Shown here piece by piece: positions 44,072 to 52,798 of a stretch of DNA of 64,000 nucleotides. Made by a program: the position numbers and the translations under genes. How positions within the stretch are numbered: the first letter of the stretch is position 1; the number at the start of each line of letters is the position of its first letter. A model generated the notes under the pieces. The model saw only the letters and a list, made by a program, of their open reading frames with translations, ran no database searches and was not told where the DNA came from. The stretch covers positions 121,897 to 185,896 of the forward strand of contig JALHLU010000011.1 of NCBI GenBank assembly GCA_022844345.1. The letters are read 5' to 3'. The stretch is from Hyphomonadaceae bacterium (lineage in GTDB: Bacteria > Pseudomonadota > Alphaproteobacteria > Caulobacterales > Hyphomonadaceae).

Positions 44072-45546
44072 GCGCCAGCGCCGGCGTCATCCTCGCGCTC
44101 GACCAGGGCACAACGTCCAGCCGCGCCATGGCGATCGGGCTGGACGGTCGCGTGATCGCGTCCGCCCAGGAGGAATTCCCCCAGATTTTCCCGCACTCCG
44201 GCTGGGTCGAGCATGATCCCGAAGCTATCTGGCGCACCCAGCGCCGCACGGCCGAACAGACGCTCGAGCGCCTCGGCGATCGCAAGGTTGCCGCCATCGG
44301 CGTCACCAACCAGCGCGAGACCGTGGTGGTGTGGGACCGCAAGACGGGCGAGGCGATTCACAACGCCATCGTCTGGCAGGACCGGCGTACCGCCTCGCGC
44401 ACCCAGCAGCTTGCCGCCGAAGGCCACGAAGCGATGGTGGCTGAGCGCACGGGTCTTGTGCTCGACCCCTATTTCTCCGCCTCCAAGATCAGCTGGATTC
44501 TCGACCAGGTCCCCGGCGCGCGTGATCGCGCGAAGCGTGGCGAGCTTGCCGCGGGCACGATCGACTGCTTTCTGATCTGGCGCCTCACGGGCGGGCAGGT
44601 GCATGCGACCGACGCCACCAACGCCTCGCGCACGTCCCTCTACGATATCCGCAAGGGCCGCTGGGACGAAGAGCTCTGCGCCCTCTTCAATGTTCCGATG
44701 AACCTGCTGCCGGACGTGAAGGACAGCGCCGCCGACTTCGGCGTCTCCGACATCTTTGGCCCCTCGCTGCCCATCCGCGGCGTTGCCGGAGATCAGCAGG
44801 CCGCTCTCGTCGGACAAGCGGGTTTCAACGCGGGCGACGTCAAATCCACCTACGGCACGGGCGGGTTCCTTGTCCTCAACACAGGGGCAGAGCTCAAGCG
44901 ATCTGCCTCGCGCCTGCTGGGCACGATAGCCTATCAGGTCGGCGGCCAGACCACTTACGCGCTCGAAGGCTCGATCCTGTCGGCCGGCTCCACCATCCAG
45001 TGGCTGCGCGACGAATTGAAGATCATCCGCGATGGCGCCCATGCAGGTGAACTCGCCGCCGCAATTCCCGACACATCCGGCGTCCATCTTGTTCCAGCCT
45101 TCACAGGCCTTGGCGCGCCGCACTGGGACTCTGATGCGCGCGGCGCCATCCTCGGCCTCCAGCGCGGCTCCACCATCGCGCACATCGCCCGCGCCGCACT
45201 CGAAAGCGCCGCCTTCCAGACGGCCGAACTCCTTGAAGCCATGGCGAAAGACGGCGTCGCCCCTCAGACCCTGCGCGTCGACGGCGGGATGTCTCGCAAT
45301 GACTGGCTGCTACAGTTCATGGCCGATATATTGGGGATCGAAGTCGTGCGCCCGAAGAATGTCGAAACCACCGTGTTCGGCGCCGCCATCCTCGCGGCGG
45401 TCGGCGCAGGCGAGTTCAGCTCGCTCCACGAGGCTGCCGCCCTCTGGAAACTCGACCGTAAGTTTGCGCCGACGATGCCAGCAGCGGAGCGCGCATCGCG
45501 TCTTGTTGCGTGGAAATCGGCCGTCGCTCGAGTGAAGACCATCTAG
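44068..45546 (+). CDS. glpK: Glycerol kinase
   Basis: 492 residues, GTG start at 44068 inside the stop of the acetyltransferase. FGGY kinase fold: ILALDQGTTSSRAMA at the N-terminus, VTNQRETVVVWDRKTG (glycerol-binding Arg and Glu) near residue 85, GDQQAALVGQAGF in the middle and VDGGMSRNDWLLQFMADIL at the C-terminus. It phosphorylates glycerol to sn-glycerol-3-phosphate. glpF and glpD are not adjacent; the gene is simply the last of the astA run. REP-like palindromes follow. Confidence 0.95.
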   Translation: MSASAGVILALDQGTTSSRAMAIGLDGRVIASAQEEFPQIFPHSGWVEHDPEAIWRTQRRTAEQTLERLGDRKVAAIGVTNQRETVVVWDRKTGEAIHNAIVWQDRRTASRTQQLAAEGHEAMVAERTGLVLDPYFSASKISWILDQVPGARDRAKRGELAAGTIDCFLIWRLTGGQVHATDATNASRTSLYDIRKGRWDEELCALFNVPMNLLPDVKDSAADFGVSDIFGPSLPIRGVAGDQQAALVGQAGFNAGDVKSTYGTGGFLVLNTGAELKRSASRLLGTIAYQVGGQTTYALEGSILSAGSTIQWLRDELKIIRDGAHAGELAAAIPDTSGVHLVPAFTGLGAPHWDSDARGAILGLQRGSTIAHIARAALESAAFQTAELLEAMAKDGVAPQTLRVDGGMSRNDWLLQFMADILGIEVVRPKNVETTVFGAAILAAVGAGEFSSLHEAAALWKLDRKFAPTMPAAERASRLVAWKSAVARVKTI

Positions 45547-45582
45547 GGTCTGGTCGATTTGCGTGGTGTGGTTCACCTTGTT

Positions 45583-45612
45583 CCGCTCATGCTGACGAAA
45601 GTCAGCATCCAG
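45583..45612 (+). repeat. REP-like palindromic unit A
   Basis: Core GCTGAC-GAAA-GTCAGC, a perfect 6-bp stem with a GAAA tetraloop, inside the longer unit CCGCTCATGCTGAC...CATCCAG. The reverse complement of unit B 62 bp downstream is the same sequence with a few changes. Located 37 bp after the glpK stop. Confidence 0.75.
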
Positions 45613-45673
45613 GAGCGGTTGTGCTATGGGAACCGGCTTGAAGCTGCATGCCGGAACAAGCTGCGGCTTCGGC

Positions 45674-45704
45674 CCTGGGTCCTGACTTTCGTCAGGACGA
45701 GCGG
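45674..45704 (-). repeat. REP-like palindromic unit B, inverted copy of unit A
   Basis: Core GTCCTGAC-TTTC-GTCAGGAC, an 8-bp stem, in reversed orientation to unit A. The changes are paired (TGCTGAC/GTCAGCA versus TCCTGAC/GTCAGGA), so the stem is kept. The pair lies between the convergent ends of glpK and the small membrane protein gene. It could act as a bidirectional terminator or as a BIME-like element. Confidence 0.75.
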
Positions 45705-45740
45705 ATATGGAGCCGTGCTTCCACTCGAACTGGGCCCGCC

Positions 45741-46139
45741 CTAGCCCCGCATTCTCACAAGCGGGAAAGCCGCGAACGCGACCTGGCCAATCAGTCCGAG
45801 TATGACATCGGCCCGCCCATAGCCCGCCAGGAACTGCCCGAAACTGCTGCCGTTCATCGTCGCGGCGAGAGCGAACTCAAGCGCGATGGTCGTAGCGAGC
45901 GCAATGCATCCCATCACGAGGCGCCGATCAACGCGCGCCGGGACCTGCATCCGCCGCAGAACGACGCGGCATGCAACCCACGCCACTATCAGGATCAGCG
46001 GCAGCTCCATCAGCACGGCCGCAAACGGGGTCAGCCCGAAGTCCTGCGCCAGCAGTATGGTGCGCAACGCACCGGTCACGAAGGCAAAGGCAAAGACGAT
46101 GCCTGTGTAGATCAGCCCTGCCTTGAACGCGGAATACAT
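45741..46139 (-). CDS. Small four-helix membrane protein
   Basis: 132 residues from ATG 46139 (MYSAFKAG), the start placing the first helix at the N-terminus; a longer frame reaches 46241. Helices lie near 5-27, 35-55, 71-92 and 104-124. A basic loop (RRMQVPARVDRRLV) divides the two hairpins. No family is recognised. It is convergent with glpK, with the REP pair in between, and divergent from the lyase gene. Confidence 0.65.
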   Translation of the reverse strand: MYSAFKAGLIYTGIVFAFAFVTGALRTILLAQDFGLTPFAAVLMELPLILIVAWVACRVVLRRMQVPARVDRRLVMGCIALATTIALEFALAATMNGSSFGQFLAGYGRADVILGLIGQVAFAAFPLVRMRG

Positions 46140-46298
46140 TGGTGGCCTCTGGCGATGATCAGGAAGCCTGCCCGATCCGCCGGTCAAGCGCTTGATGAAG
46201 GCCAAGTCCGCCAAAGTCCGTGAGGGTATTGGACCCGGCAACTGGCTCTGAACCTCAGGCCAGTTGACTACGCCCCGCGCCGGTACGACTTATCCGGC

Positions 46299-47210
46299 AT
46301 GACAAAACGCATCGAAATGGTCGAGGTCGCCGCCCGCGACGGGTTGCAGAACGAGCCGGGATTCTTTCCGACAATCGACAAGGTTGAACTGATCACCCGC
46401 GCCCTCGTGAACGGGGTGCGCCGCATCGAGGTCGCCAGCTTCGTCCATCCCGGCCGCGTGCCCCAGATGGCCGATGCGGAGGCGGTCGTTGCCGCGCTTC
46501 CGAAGCGCGACCCGAAAGACGTCACCTATATCGGCCTCGTGCTGAACAAGCGCGGCGCTCTCCGCGCCCTCGAAACGCACGTCCATGAACTGGGCGCGGT
46601 CGTCTCCGCCAGCGATGGTTTCGGCAAGGCGAACCAGGGCCGCACGGCGGATGAAACCGCAGACGACGCCATCGAGATCATCCGCCTCGCCAAGGAGCAT
46701 GGCTGCTCCGCGCAGGCGACCATCTCCGTCGCCTTCGGCTGCCCGTTCGACGGCGAGATCGCGCCATCCCGCGTCGCCGACCTCGCCCGCCGCGTCGCCG
46801 CCGCCGGTCCGCGCGAGATCGCCATTGCCGACACGATCGGCGTCGGTGTTCCCAATCAGGTGAAGGCCGTGATGGCCGCCGTGAAGGCCGCCGCCCCCGG
46901 CATGCCCATCCGCCTCCACTTCCACGACACGCGCAACACCGCTGTCGCCAACGCCTGGGCCGGCGTCGAGGCAGGCGCCACGACGATCGACGCCTCTATC
47001 GGCGGCATAGGCGGCTGCCCCTTCGCCCCCAACGCCACGGGCAATGTGGCGACGGAAGATGTGCAGTACATGCTGCAACGCTCGGGCGTCGAAACCGGCC
47101 TACACCTGGAGGGGCTGATCGACACCGCAAAATGGCTGTCGCAGAAGATGGGCCGCCCGCTCCCCGGTCTGGTCAGCCGCGCAGGCGGATTTCCCAAAGC
47201 TGCGACGTGA
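46299..47210 (+). CDS. HMG-CoA lyase family enzyme
   Basis: 303 residues. Motifs of the HMGL/TIM-barrel lyases are present: EVAARDGLQNE near the start (catalytic Arg-Asp), the divalent-metal pair HFHDTRNTA, and GGIGGCPFAPNATGNVATED with the active-site loop Cys. The reaction would be splitting of 3-hydroxy-3-methylglutaryl-CoA or a close analogue to acetyl-CoA plus a keto acid. Usual HMGL has HCHDTYG where this protein has HFHDTRN, so the exact substrate could differ. It overlaps the class III CoA-transferase gene by 4 bp, suggesting activation then cleavage of one acid. Confidence 0.85.
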   Translation: MTKRIEMVEVAARDGLQNEPGFFPTIDKVELITRALVNGVRRIEVASFVHPGRVPQMADAEAVVAALPKRDPKDVTYIGLVLNKRGALRALETHVHELGAVVSASDGFGKANQGRTADETADDAIEIIRLAKEHGCSAQATISVAFGCPFDGEIAPSRVADLARRVAAAGPREIAIADTIGVGVPNQVKAVMAAVKAAAPGMPIRLHFHDTRNTAVANAWAGVEAGATTIDASIGGIGGCPFAPNATGNVATEDVQYMLQRSGVETGLHLEGLIDTAKWLSQKMGRPLPGLVSRAGGFPKAAT

Positions 47211-48391
47211 CCGGCCCCCTCGCCAATCTCCGCGTCATCGAGATGGGCTCGCTCATCGCAGGCCCGTTCTGCGGACAGCTCATGGGCGACATGGGCGCGG
47301 ACGTCATCAAGATCGAGCAGCCCGGCGAGGGCGATCCGATGCGCCAGTGGGGGCAGGGCGCCAAGCCAGCCTGGTGGCGCACCATCGCCCGTAACAAGCG
47401 TTCGGTCGCCCTCAACCTGCGCGTCGCTGAAGGCCAGCAGATCGCCCGCGATCTCATCGCGAAGTCCGACATCCTCATCGAAAACTTCCGCCCCGGTACG
47501 TTGGAGAAGTGGGGCATGTCCCCCGACACGCTCCACGCCCTCAATCCCAAACTCATAATCGTCCGCGTCTCCGGCTACGGCCAGACCGGTCCCTACGCAG
47601 ACCGTGCCGGCTTCGGCCTCGTTGGCGAGGCGATGGGCGGCTGGCGCTATCTCGTCGGCGAGCCCGATCGCCCGCCCGCGCGCATGGGCCTTTCCATCGG
47701 AGACACGCTCGCCGCCACCTATGGCTGCATGGGCGCGCTCGCCGCCCTGCATCAGGTGAAGCAGACCGGACGCGGGCAGGTGGTCGACAGCGCGCTCTAC
47801 GAAGCCGTGCTTCAGGTTACCGAATCCCTCCTCCCCGACTACGGCGCCAGCGGTCACATGCGTGACCGATCCGGCTCCATCCTCCCCGGCATCGCGCCCT
47901 CCAACGCCTATCCCTGCAGCGACGGCGACATCGTCATCGGCGCCAACCAGGACAAAGTGTTCGCCCGCCTCGCCGAAACCATCGGCCATCCCGAATGGGC
48001 CGAAGACGAGCGTTTCAAGACCCACCATGCCCGCGGCGCGCGCCAGGCCGAACTCGACTCACTGATCGCCGGCTGGACGCGCCAGCACACAGTCGCCGAA
48101 GTCGACGCTATCATGGCCGAGGCGGGCGTCCCGGCTGGCCCCATCTATCGCCCGGATGGCATGGTCCGCGATCCGCAGTTCATCGCTCGCGACGCCATCC
48201 ATTGGGAAGACCACGCCGCTCTCGGCCGCATCCCCATGCCCAATGTGATGCCCCGCCTGTCCGAAACGCCGGGCAGCATCCGCCGCCCCGCCCCGGACAC
48301 GGTCGGCCAGCACACGGCCGAAGTCCTCGGCGAGGTGCTCGGGCTTGATTCTGCCGCCCTCGAACGGCTGCGTCACGCAGGCGTCATCTGA
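47207..48391 (+). CDS. Class III (CaiB/BaiF) CoA-transferase
   Basis: 394 residues starting GTG 47207 in the stop of the lyase gene; the longer frame from 47132 is inside that gene. It opens GPLANLRVIEMGSLIAGPFCGQLMGDMGADVIKIE, a typical family start. It carries the nucleophile Asp in GLSIGDTLAATYG and GRGQVVDSALYEA further on. It moves CoA between acyl-CoA and a free carboxylate, probably succinyl-CoA to a dicarboxylic acid. With the lyase it could activate and cleave 3-hydroxy-3-methylglutarate or a citramalate-like acid (inference). Confidence 0.88.
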   Translation: MTGPLANLRVIEMGSLIAGPFCGQLMGDMGADVIKIEQPGEGDPMRQWGQGAKPAWWRTIARNKRSVALNLRVAEGQQIARDLIAKSDILIENFRPGTLEKWGMSPDTLHALNPKLIIVRVSGYGQTGPYADRAGFGLVGEAMGGWRYLVGEPDRPPARMGLSIGDTLAATYGCMGALAALHQVKQTGRGQVVDSALYEAVLQVTESLLPDYGASGHMRDRSGSILPGIAPSNAYPCSDGDIVIGANQDKVFARLAETIGHPEWAEDERFKTHHARGARQAELDSLIAGWTRQHTVAEVDAIMAEAGVPAGPIYRPDGMVRDPQFIARDAIHWEDHAALGRIPMPNVMPRLSETPGSIRRPAPDTVGQHTAEVLGEVLGLDSAALERLRHAGVI

Positions 48392-48494
48392 GATTGCCCA
48401 CAATTCGCCCTGCAAATCGCATGGCGGCCGGGCTTTTGCCAAAGGCCGTGTCCGGTCTATGTTGCGGTCTGGAATTCGGAGAGCGGAGACTCCC

Positions 48495-49316
48495 ATGTGC
48501 GTGAATCACGACGTCCCCCAAGCCAAGGTCGTTTCGCTCCAGGGAATGCACCGGCGCGATATCGTGCGCAGTCTCTGGGCCGGTACGATGGTTCTGGGCG
48601 TCTCAGGCGCTGCTGGCGGTTGCGCAAGCGCCGCCAAGTTCTTTGCTCCCTCTGACGAGCAGCTGATCCCGCTTGCCGCTGAGGCCTGGGAACAGACGAA
48701 GAAGGAAATACCGGTTTCGAAAGACCCAGCGGCCAACGCCCGTCTTCAGGCTATCGGCAAGAAAATCTCCGCGGTCGTGCCGGTGGAAAATGCGGCATGG
48801 GAGTTCGTTGTTTTTGATTCCAAGGAGCTCAACGCCTTCGTTCTCCCGGGCGGCAAGGTCGGCTTCTACAAAGGTCTCATCGATTTTGCGGAAAATGACG
48901 CACAGATCGCCGCCGTGATGGGGCACGAGGCAGGCCATGTTGTCGCCCGCCATGCGGCGTTGCGCGCTGGGCAGCAGCAGGCCACCTCTATTGGCGTCGC
49001 GCTGGGCGGCGCAGCACTCGGCGGAGTTCTCGACAAAGGTCAGCAGGATGCCGCCATGGCAATCATGGGCGCCGGCGCCACGGTCGGTATTCTCCTGCCG
49101 TTCAGCCGCAACAACGAGCTCGAGGCCGACAAGCTCGGCGTCGATTACATGCACAAGTGCGGCTACGATGTGAAACAGTCCGTACGCCTGTGGGAAAAGA
49201 TGGGCGCCGCTTCCTCTGATCGTCCGACCGAGTGGATGTCCACCCATCCGAACCCGGAAACCCGCATCGCCGAGCTCAAGCAGTTCATCACGGCACGCGG
49301 CTACGCGACGTTCTAA
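48495..49316 (+). CDS. M48-family metalloprotease lipoprotein, possible Tat substrate
   Basis: 273 residues from ATG 48495 (gcggagac upstream). The N-terminus has HRRDIVRSLW (twin Arg R20-R21), a hydrophobic stretch and the lipobox AGGC with C43, so it may be a Tat-routed lipoprotein. The protease domain has MGHEAGHVVARH (H144, E145, H148) and NNELEADKLG, the third zinc ligand. It resembles LoiP/BepA-type periplasmic quality-control proteases but lacks a TPR domain. The stop codons of this and the convergent gene overlap by 4 bp. Confidence 0.87.
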   Translation: MCVNHDVPQAKVVSLQGMHRRDIVRSLWAGTMVLGVSGAAGGCASAAKFFAPSDEQLIPLAAEAWEQTKKEIPVSKDPAANARLQAIGKKISAVVPVENAAWEFVVFDSKELNAFVLPGGKVGFYKGLIDFAENDAQIAAVMGHEAGHVVARHAALRAGQQQATSIGVALGGAALGGVLDKGQQDAAMAIMGAGATVGILLPFSRNNELEADKLGVDYMHKCGYDVKQSVRLWEKMGAASSDRPTEWMSTHPNPETRIAELKQFITARGYATF

Positions 49317-50143
49317 AGCCGATCGCGGGCGCCAGGTTGGGCGAGGGGCGTTTTATCGCGCGCCTCGCGCACCTGCCGCGGCTCATAGATGGCCAGATGC
49401 TGACAGGTCATGATCTGTCTCTTTCCTGCCAGCATCTGCACGGCAAGCGTCACCATCAGGTGCCCCTTCGTGTCGACATTGTCCGCAACCACAGCCCTCA
49501 CTTCCAGTTCTTCCCCATCGGTCAGCAGCCCGTGCATGTCGATCGAGCTTTCGACGTGGATCCACGGTCCGAGCAGCACATTGTCGGCCAGCACATAGTT
49601 CGCGCGCCGCAACAGCCACGCCGCATTGGCAATGCGTCCATCGTCATAGAGCGAAGGTTCGTCGCGCACAGCCGCGATATGCTGCAGCCCGGCCTCGCGC
49701 GTATAGACCTCGCGCAACGTGCCCAGCGTGGCGCCAACCCATAGGCTTTCCATGGAGGCCCTGGGGCGCGTCTCCAGCACGGGCAGCCCCGCTGCCGGCA
49801 GTAGTGGTTGCGGTGCAGCGCCACGCAGCCCGGCCGCCCCCTCAGCGCATACAAGCCCTCGCGCCGAGCACGCGAGCTTGAGGCCGTCCCCGTCCGCGTC
49901 CGCCGTCACCGTCGTGGCATCGCCGTCATAGACCGGCTTGAAGAACCGGGCGCGCATCTGTCCGCCACTCAGCCAATCCTTGCCCCATGTCGCCATGGGC
50001 ATGTGCGCCAGATAGGCAAACACATCGACCCCCGGCACGAGCCCTCCGGTAAAGCCAAACCGGCTGGCCACGCTGTCGTCGTGGATCTTGTTCTCGCTGG
50101 CGGTTGCCGTGTTGAAGGCGATCAGTGTGCGTGTGCTGGTCAT
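49313..50143 (-). CDS. MaoC-like hotdog-fold protein
   Basis: 276 residues. The N-terminal half has FGFTGGLVPGVDVFAYL and FFKPVYDGD, motifs of MaoC-type hydratase/dehydrase or thioesterase-like hotdog domains. The second half is a second hotdog-like repeat (GPWIHVESSIDMHGLL and GHLMVTLAVQM). The hydratase Asp/His dyad is not clear: DxxHxD is absent, as HDDSVASRFGFTG is the nearest segment. It might act in acyl-CoA chemistry next to the lyase/CoA-transferase pair or be a non-catalytic member. Confidence 0.72.
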   Translation of the reverse strand: MTSTRTLIAFNTATASENKIHDDSVASRFGFTGGLVPGVDVFAYLAHMPMATWGKDWLSGGQMRARFFKPVYDGDATTVTADADGDGLKLACSARGLVCAEGAAGLRGAAPQPLLPAAGLPVLETRPRASMESLWVGATLGTLREVYTREAGLQHIAAVRDEPSLYDDGRIANAAWLLRRANYVLADNVLLGPWIHVESSIDMHGLLTDGEELEVRAVVADNVDTKGHLMVTLAVQMLAGKRQIMTCQHLAIYEPRQVREARDKTPLAQPGARDRL

Positions 50144-50435
50144 GATCCCAGCCTAGTCCGGGCGGGCACGCGGCGGAAGCGTCTTCCCCTCCGAGGAGGG
50201 GGAGGAGTATAGTTGTATCTAAGAACAAATGGTGGATGCGAGTGACCGGTATCTGGCGCAGATGGGACGGTCGTCATCATAGCGGACTACGACCGAAACT
50301 GGCCCACAATTGCCGTTCGTCATTCGAGCTTGGGCAGTTCCGAAAATCCCGGGTCAGGTCAACTGCGCTGCTCGTAGTATTCTTGCCTCAGGTCGCGCTC
50401 TAGACTTCAGTGTGCCCCGCATTTTTTGTCTTGCC
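50144..50435. other. Intergenic stretch carrying a dispersed repeat
   Basis: No gene is visible in these 292 bases. A short hairpin (cccctcc-gag-gaggggg type) lies near 50188-50208. The main content is the 62-bp repeat copy at 50301-50362 listed separately. Confidence 0.6.
50301..50362 (+). repeat. 62-bp dispersed repeat, copy 1
   Basis: Begins GCCCACAATTGCCGTTCGTC. Compared by eye without gaps with 57213-57274, 50 of 62 positions are identical, in the same orientation. The copy lies in an intergenic gap. The nature is unknown: a decayed mobile element, a conserved RNA or a dispersed repeat are possible. Confidence 0.7.
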
Positions 50436-50870
50436 TTACGAACCATCAGTTGAACCCACCGCGCGACTGTCGGGTACAAACCAGAACGTGAAACGATACA
50501 GAAAAAAGATCACGCATCCCGTGAGAAGCCACACAAGCCAAAATGAGACTGGGGGCGAGAGTTTGAGAAGAGCGATCCAGATCACCGTGTAAACAAGGGC
50601 AAACAGAGAGCCCAGCGCCGCCAACTGTGACTTTCGCCAGCGGCCCGCACGTCCCAATAGAACGCAGATTGAGGCAAGTACCGGGTATAAAGTCACGCTG
50701 TAGAAAAGACCCCAGATCAAGAGCGCGTCATGGGCGGCTTCGCTAATCGAGATATTCGCCCTGAACACCAGTGGCACAGGGTCGAAAAGGAAGAGTGCAG
50801 TAGTTAGTGAAGCGCCAATCACAAACTCCAGCATCTTCTCGACAACCAGAGCTCCCAGGAAACGCAACAT
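50436..50870 (-). CDS. Small four-helix membrane protein, low-GC
   Basis: 144 residues, ATG 50870. Four membrane helices lie at about 12-34, 48-70, 85-105 and 108-128. Codon use is visibly less GC-rich than in neighbours (ata, tta and agt codons), which hints at transfer. No family is recognised. It lies alone between the hotdog gene and the GMC dehydrogenase gene, next to repeat copy 1. Confidence 0.6.
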   Translation of the reverse strand: MLRFLGALVVEKMLEFVIGASLTTALFLFDPVPLVFRANISISEAAHDALLIWGLFYSVTLYPVLASICVLLGRAGRWRKSQLAALGSLFALVYTVIWIALLKLSPPVSFWLVWLLTGCVIFFLYRFTFWFVPDSRAVGSTDGS

Positions 50871-51104
50871 ATCCCCCTAACTTCTCGGAAACAGCATGTC
50901 GGTTGACCCGCATTGAGTTTCTCGGGCCAAGCGATGCACGTCAATGACTGCCATCGGCGAGATCGCGACCCACGCCACAATCTGACCTTGAGTCTCGATC
51001 TGAGCATTTGCGCCAGTCGACAATGCTCTCCTGCGCGTTAGTCTCCCCGCAAATGCAGGCCGGGGAACATCGGGCTGCACGCCAGAGGGAGGCGACGCAA
51101 CGTC

Positions 51105-52787
51105 ATGACGCCAGAGGATCCACACGATGCCGTTGTCGTAGGCTCGGGCGCCGGCGGCGCCATGGCGGCCTGGATGCTGACGAAAGCAGGCGCCAGCGTG
51201 CTGATGCTGGAGGCGGGCCGGGACTACAGCCCCGATGAATCGCCAATGCTCAACATGGCGATGGACGCCCCCCTGCGCGGCGTCGGCACGCCCGACAAGG
51301 AGTTCGGTTATTACGACGCCACGGTCGATGGCGGCTGGAGCATGCCCGGCGAGCCTTACACCATGGCCGAGGGTTCGGAGTTCATGTGGTGGCGCTCGCG
51401 CATGCTGGGCGGCCGCACGAACCACTGGGCGCGCAACTCCTTCCGGATGGGTCCCTACGATTTCAAACCGAAAACGCGCGACGGCCTCGGCTATGACTGG
51501 CCTGTCTCCTACGAGGACATGGCGCCCTGGTATGACCGCACGGAAAAGCTCGTCGGCGTCTACGGCTCGAATGACGGTCTCGAAAACCACCCCAATTCCG
51601 GCCCCGGCGTTCTCCAGCCGCCGCCGAAATTCCGCGTGTGGGAAACCTTCCTGAAGGCCGGGGGCGATGCGATCAACGTGCCCGTGGTCGCCGCCCGTCG
51701 CGCCATTATCACGAAGAAGATCGACGAGCGCTCACCCTGCTACTGGGCCTCCGGCTGCGGCCGTGGCTGTTCCATCGGGGCCGCCTTCCAGACCACCACC
51801 TCGCTGATCCCATGGGCGAAGAAGACCGGCAAGCTCACCATCGCCACCGGCGCCATGGTCTATGAAGTCCTGCTCGATACGAGCGGCAAGGCAACCGGCG
51901 TCCGCTACATCGACAAGGCGACAGGCACGCACAAGGAAGCCAAGGGTCGGGTCGTTGTCCTTGCTGCATCCACAGGCGAAACCGCGCGCATCCTGCTGAA
52001 CTCTCAGGTCCCGGGCCGCTCAGAGGGCCTCGCCAACTCAAGCGGGCAGGTCGGCCGCAACCTGATGGACACGGTCGGCTCGAACATCAGCGCCTGGTTC
52101 CCGCAGCTTGAGGGCCGTCCGCGCTACAATGAAGACGGCGCCATGGGCCTGCACGCCTACATTCCCTTCTGGGACTACAAGCGCATCCAGAGCGGCGAGG
52201 TCGACACGCCGCGCGGCTATCACGTCGAGATCGGCGGCTCGTTCGGCGATCCCGGCATGGGCGTAGGCTCCGGCCTCGACGGCTACGGCTCATCCCTCCG
52301 CGCAGATGTGAAACGCCGCTATGGCGCGCGCATCGGCTTCACCCAGCGCGGCGAAATGATTCCGAACGCCAACTCCTTCTGTTCGATCGATACGAACACG
52401 AAAGACAAGTTCGGTATCCCCGTCCTGAAGTTCAACTTCGCCTGGGCCGATCATGAACTCAAACAGGTCAAGCACTTCCAGAACGCCATGAAGGAGCTGA
52501 TCGACAAGCTCGGCGGCACGCTGGTCTCCGAGCCCGCCGATCCCGCCAAGGCCATCTCGAAGGGCGGCGAGATCATCCACGAAGTCGGCACGGCCCGCAT
52601 GGGCGCCGACGCCCGCGACAGCGTGACCAACCAGTTCGGCAAGACGTGGGACGTCGACAATCTCTACATCACCGACGGGTCGGTCTTCGCCTCCAAGGCC
52701 CACAAGAACCCCACCATCACCATCATGGCCCTCGCCATGCGCTCATCGGACAACATCGCCACGCGCCTGCGCACGGGCGAGCTGTAA
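51105..52787 (+). CDS. GMC-family FAD sugar/glucoside dehydrogenase (gluconate 2-dehydrogenase large-subunit type)
   Basis: 560 residues, ATG 51105 with agggaggcg upstream. The FAD Rossmann motif is VVGSGAGGAMAAWMLTKAG, followed by LEAGRD. The GMC signature HEVGTARMG lies near residue 495, and the C-terminus is NPTITIMALAMRSSDNIATRL. A Cys cluster (CYWASGCGRGCSIG near residue 210) resembles the iron-sulfur motif of gluconate or FAD glucose dehydrogenase large subunits. No signal peptide is present; export would be as a complex with its Tat-signal-bearing small subunit, encoded 11 bp downstream. It probably oxidises the C3 hydroxyl of sugars. Confidence 0.88.
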   Translation: MTPEDPHDAVVVGSGAGGAMAAWMLTKAGASVLMLEAGRDYSPDESPMLNMAMDAPLRGVGTPDKEFGYYDATVDGGWSMPGEPYTMAEGSEFMWWRSRMLGGRTNHWARNSFRMGPYDFKPKTRDGLGYDWPVSYEDMAPWYDRTEKLVGVYGSNDGLENHPNSGPGVLQPPPKFRVWETFLKAGGDAINVPVVAARRAIITKKIDERSPCYWASGCGRGCSIGAAFQTTTSLIPWAKKTGKLTIATGAMVYEVLLDTSGKATGVRYIDKATGTHKEAKGRVVVLAASTGETARILLNSQVPGRSEGLANSSGQVGRNLMDTVGSNISAWFPQLEGRPRYNEDGAMGLHAYIPFWDYKRIQSGEVDTPRGYHVEIGGSFGDPGMGVGSGLDGYGSSLRADVKRRYGARIGFTQRGEMIPNANSFCSIDTNTKDKFGIPVLKFNFAWADHELKQVKHFQNAMKELIDKLGGTLVSEPADPAKAISKGGEIIHEVGTARMGADARDSVTNQFGKTWDVDNLYITDGSVFASKAHKNPTITIMALAMRSSDNIATRLRTGEL

Positions 52788-52798
52788 GGGAGGCCGAG

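Noticed and set aside
45559..45744. 61-codon frame between glpK and the REP pair
   Set aside because: It is translated across the palindromes, with no ribosome site and no likeness to a protein.
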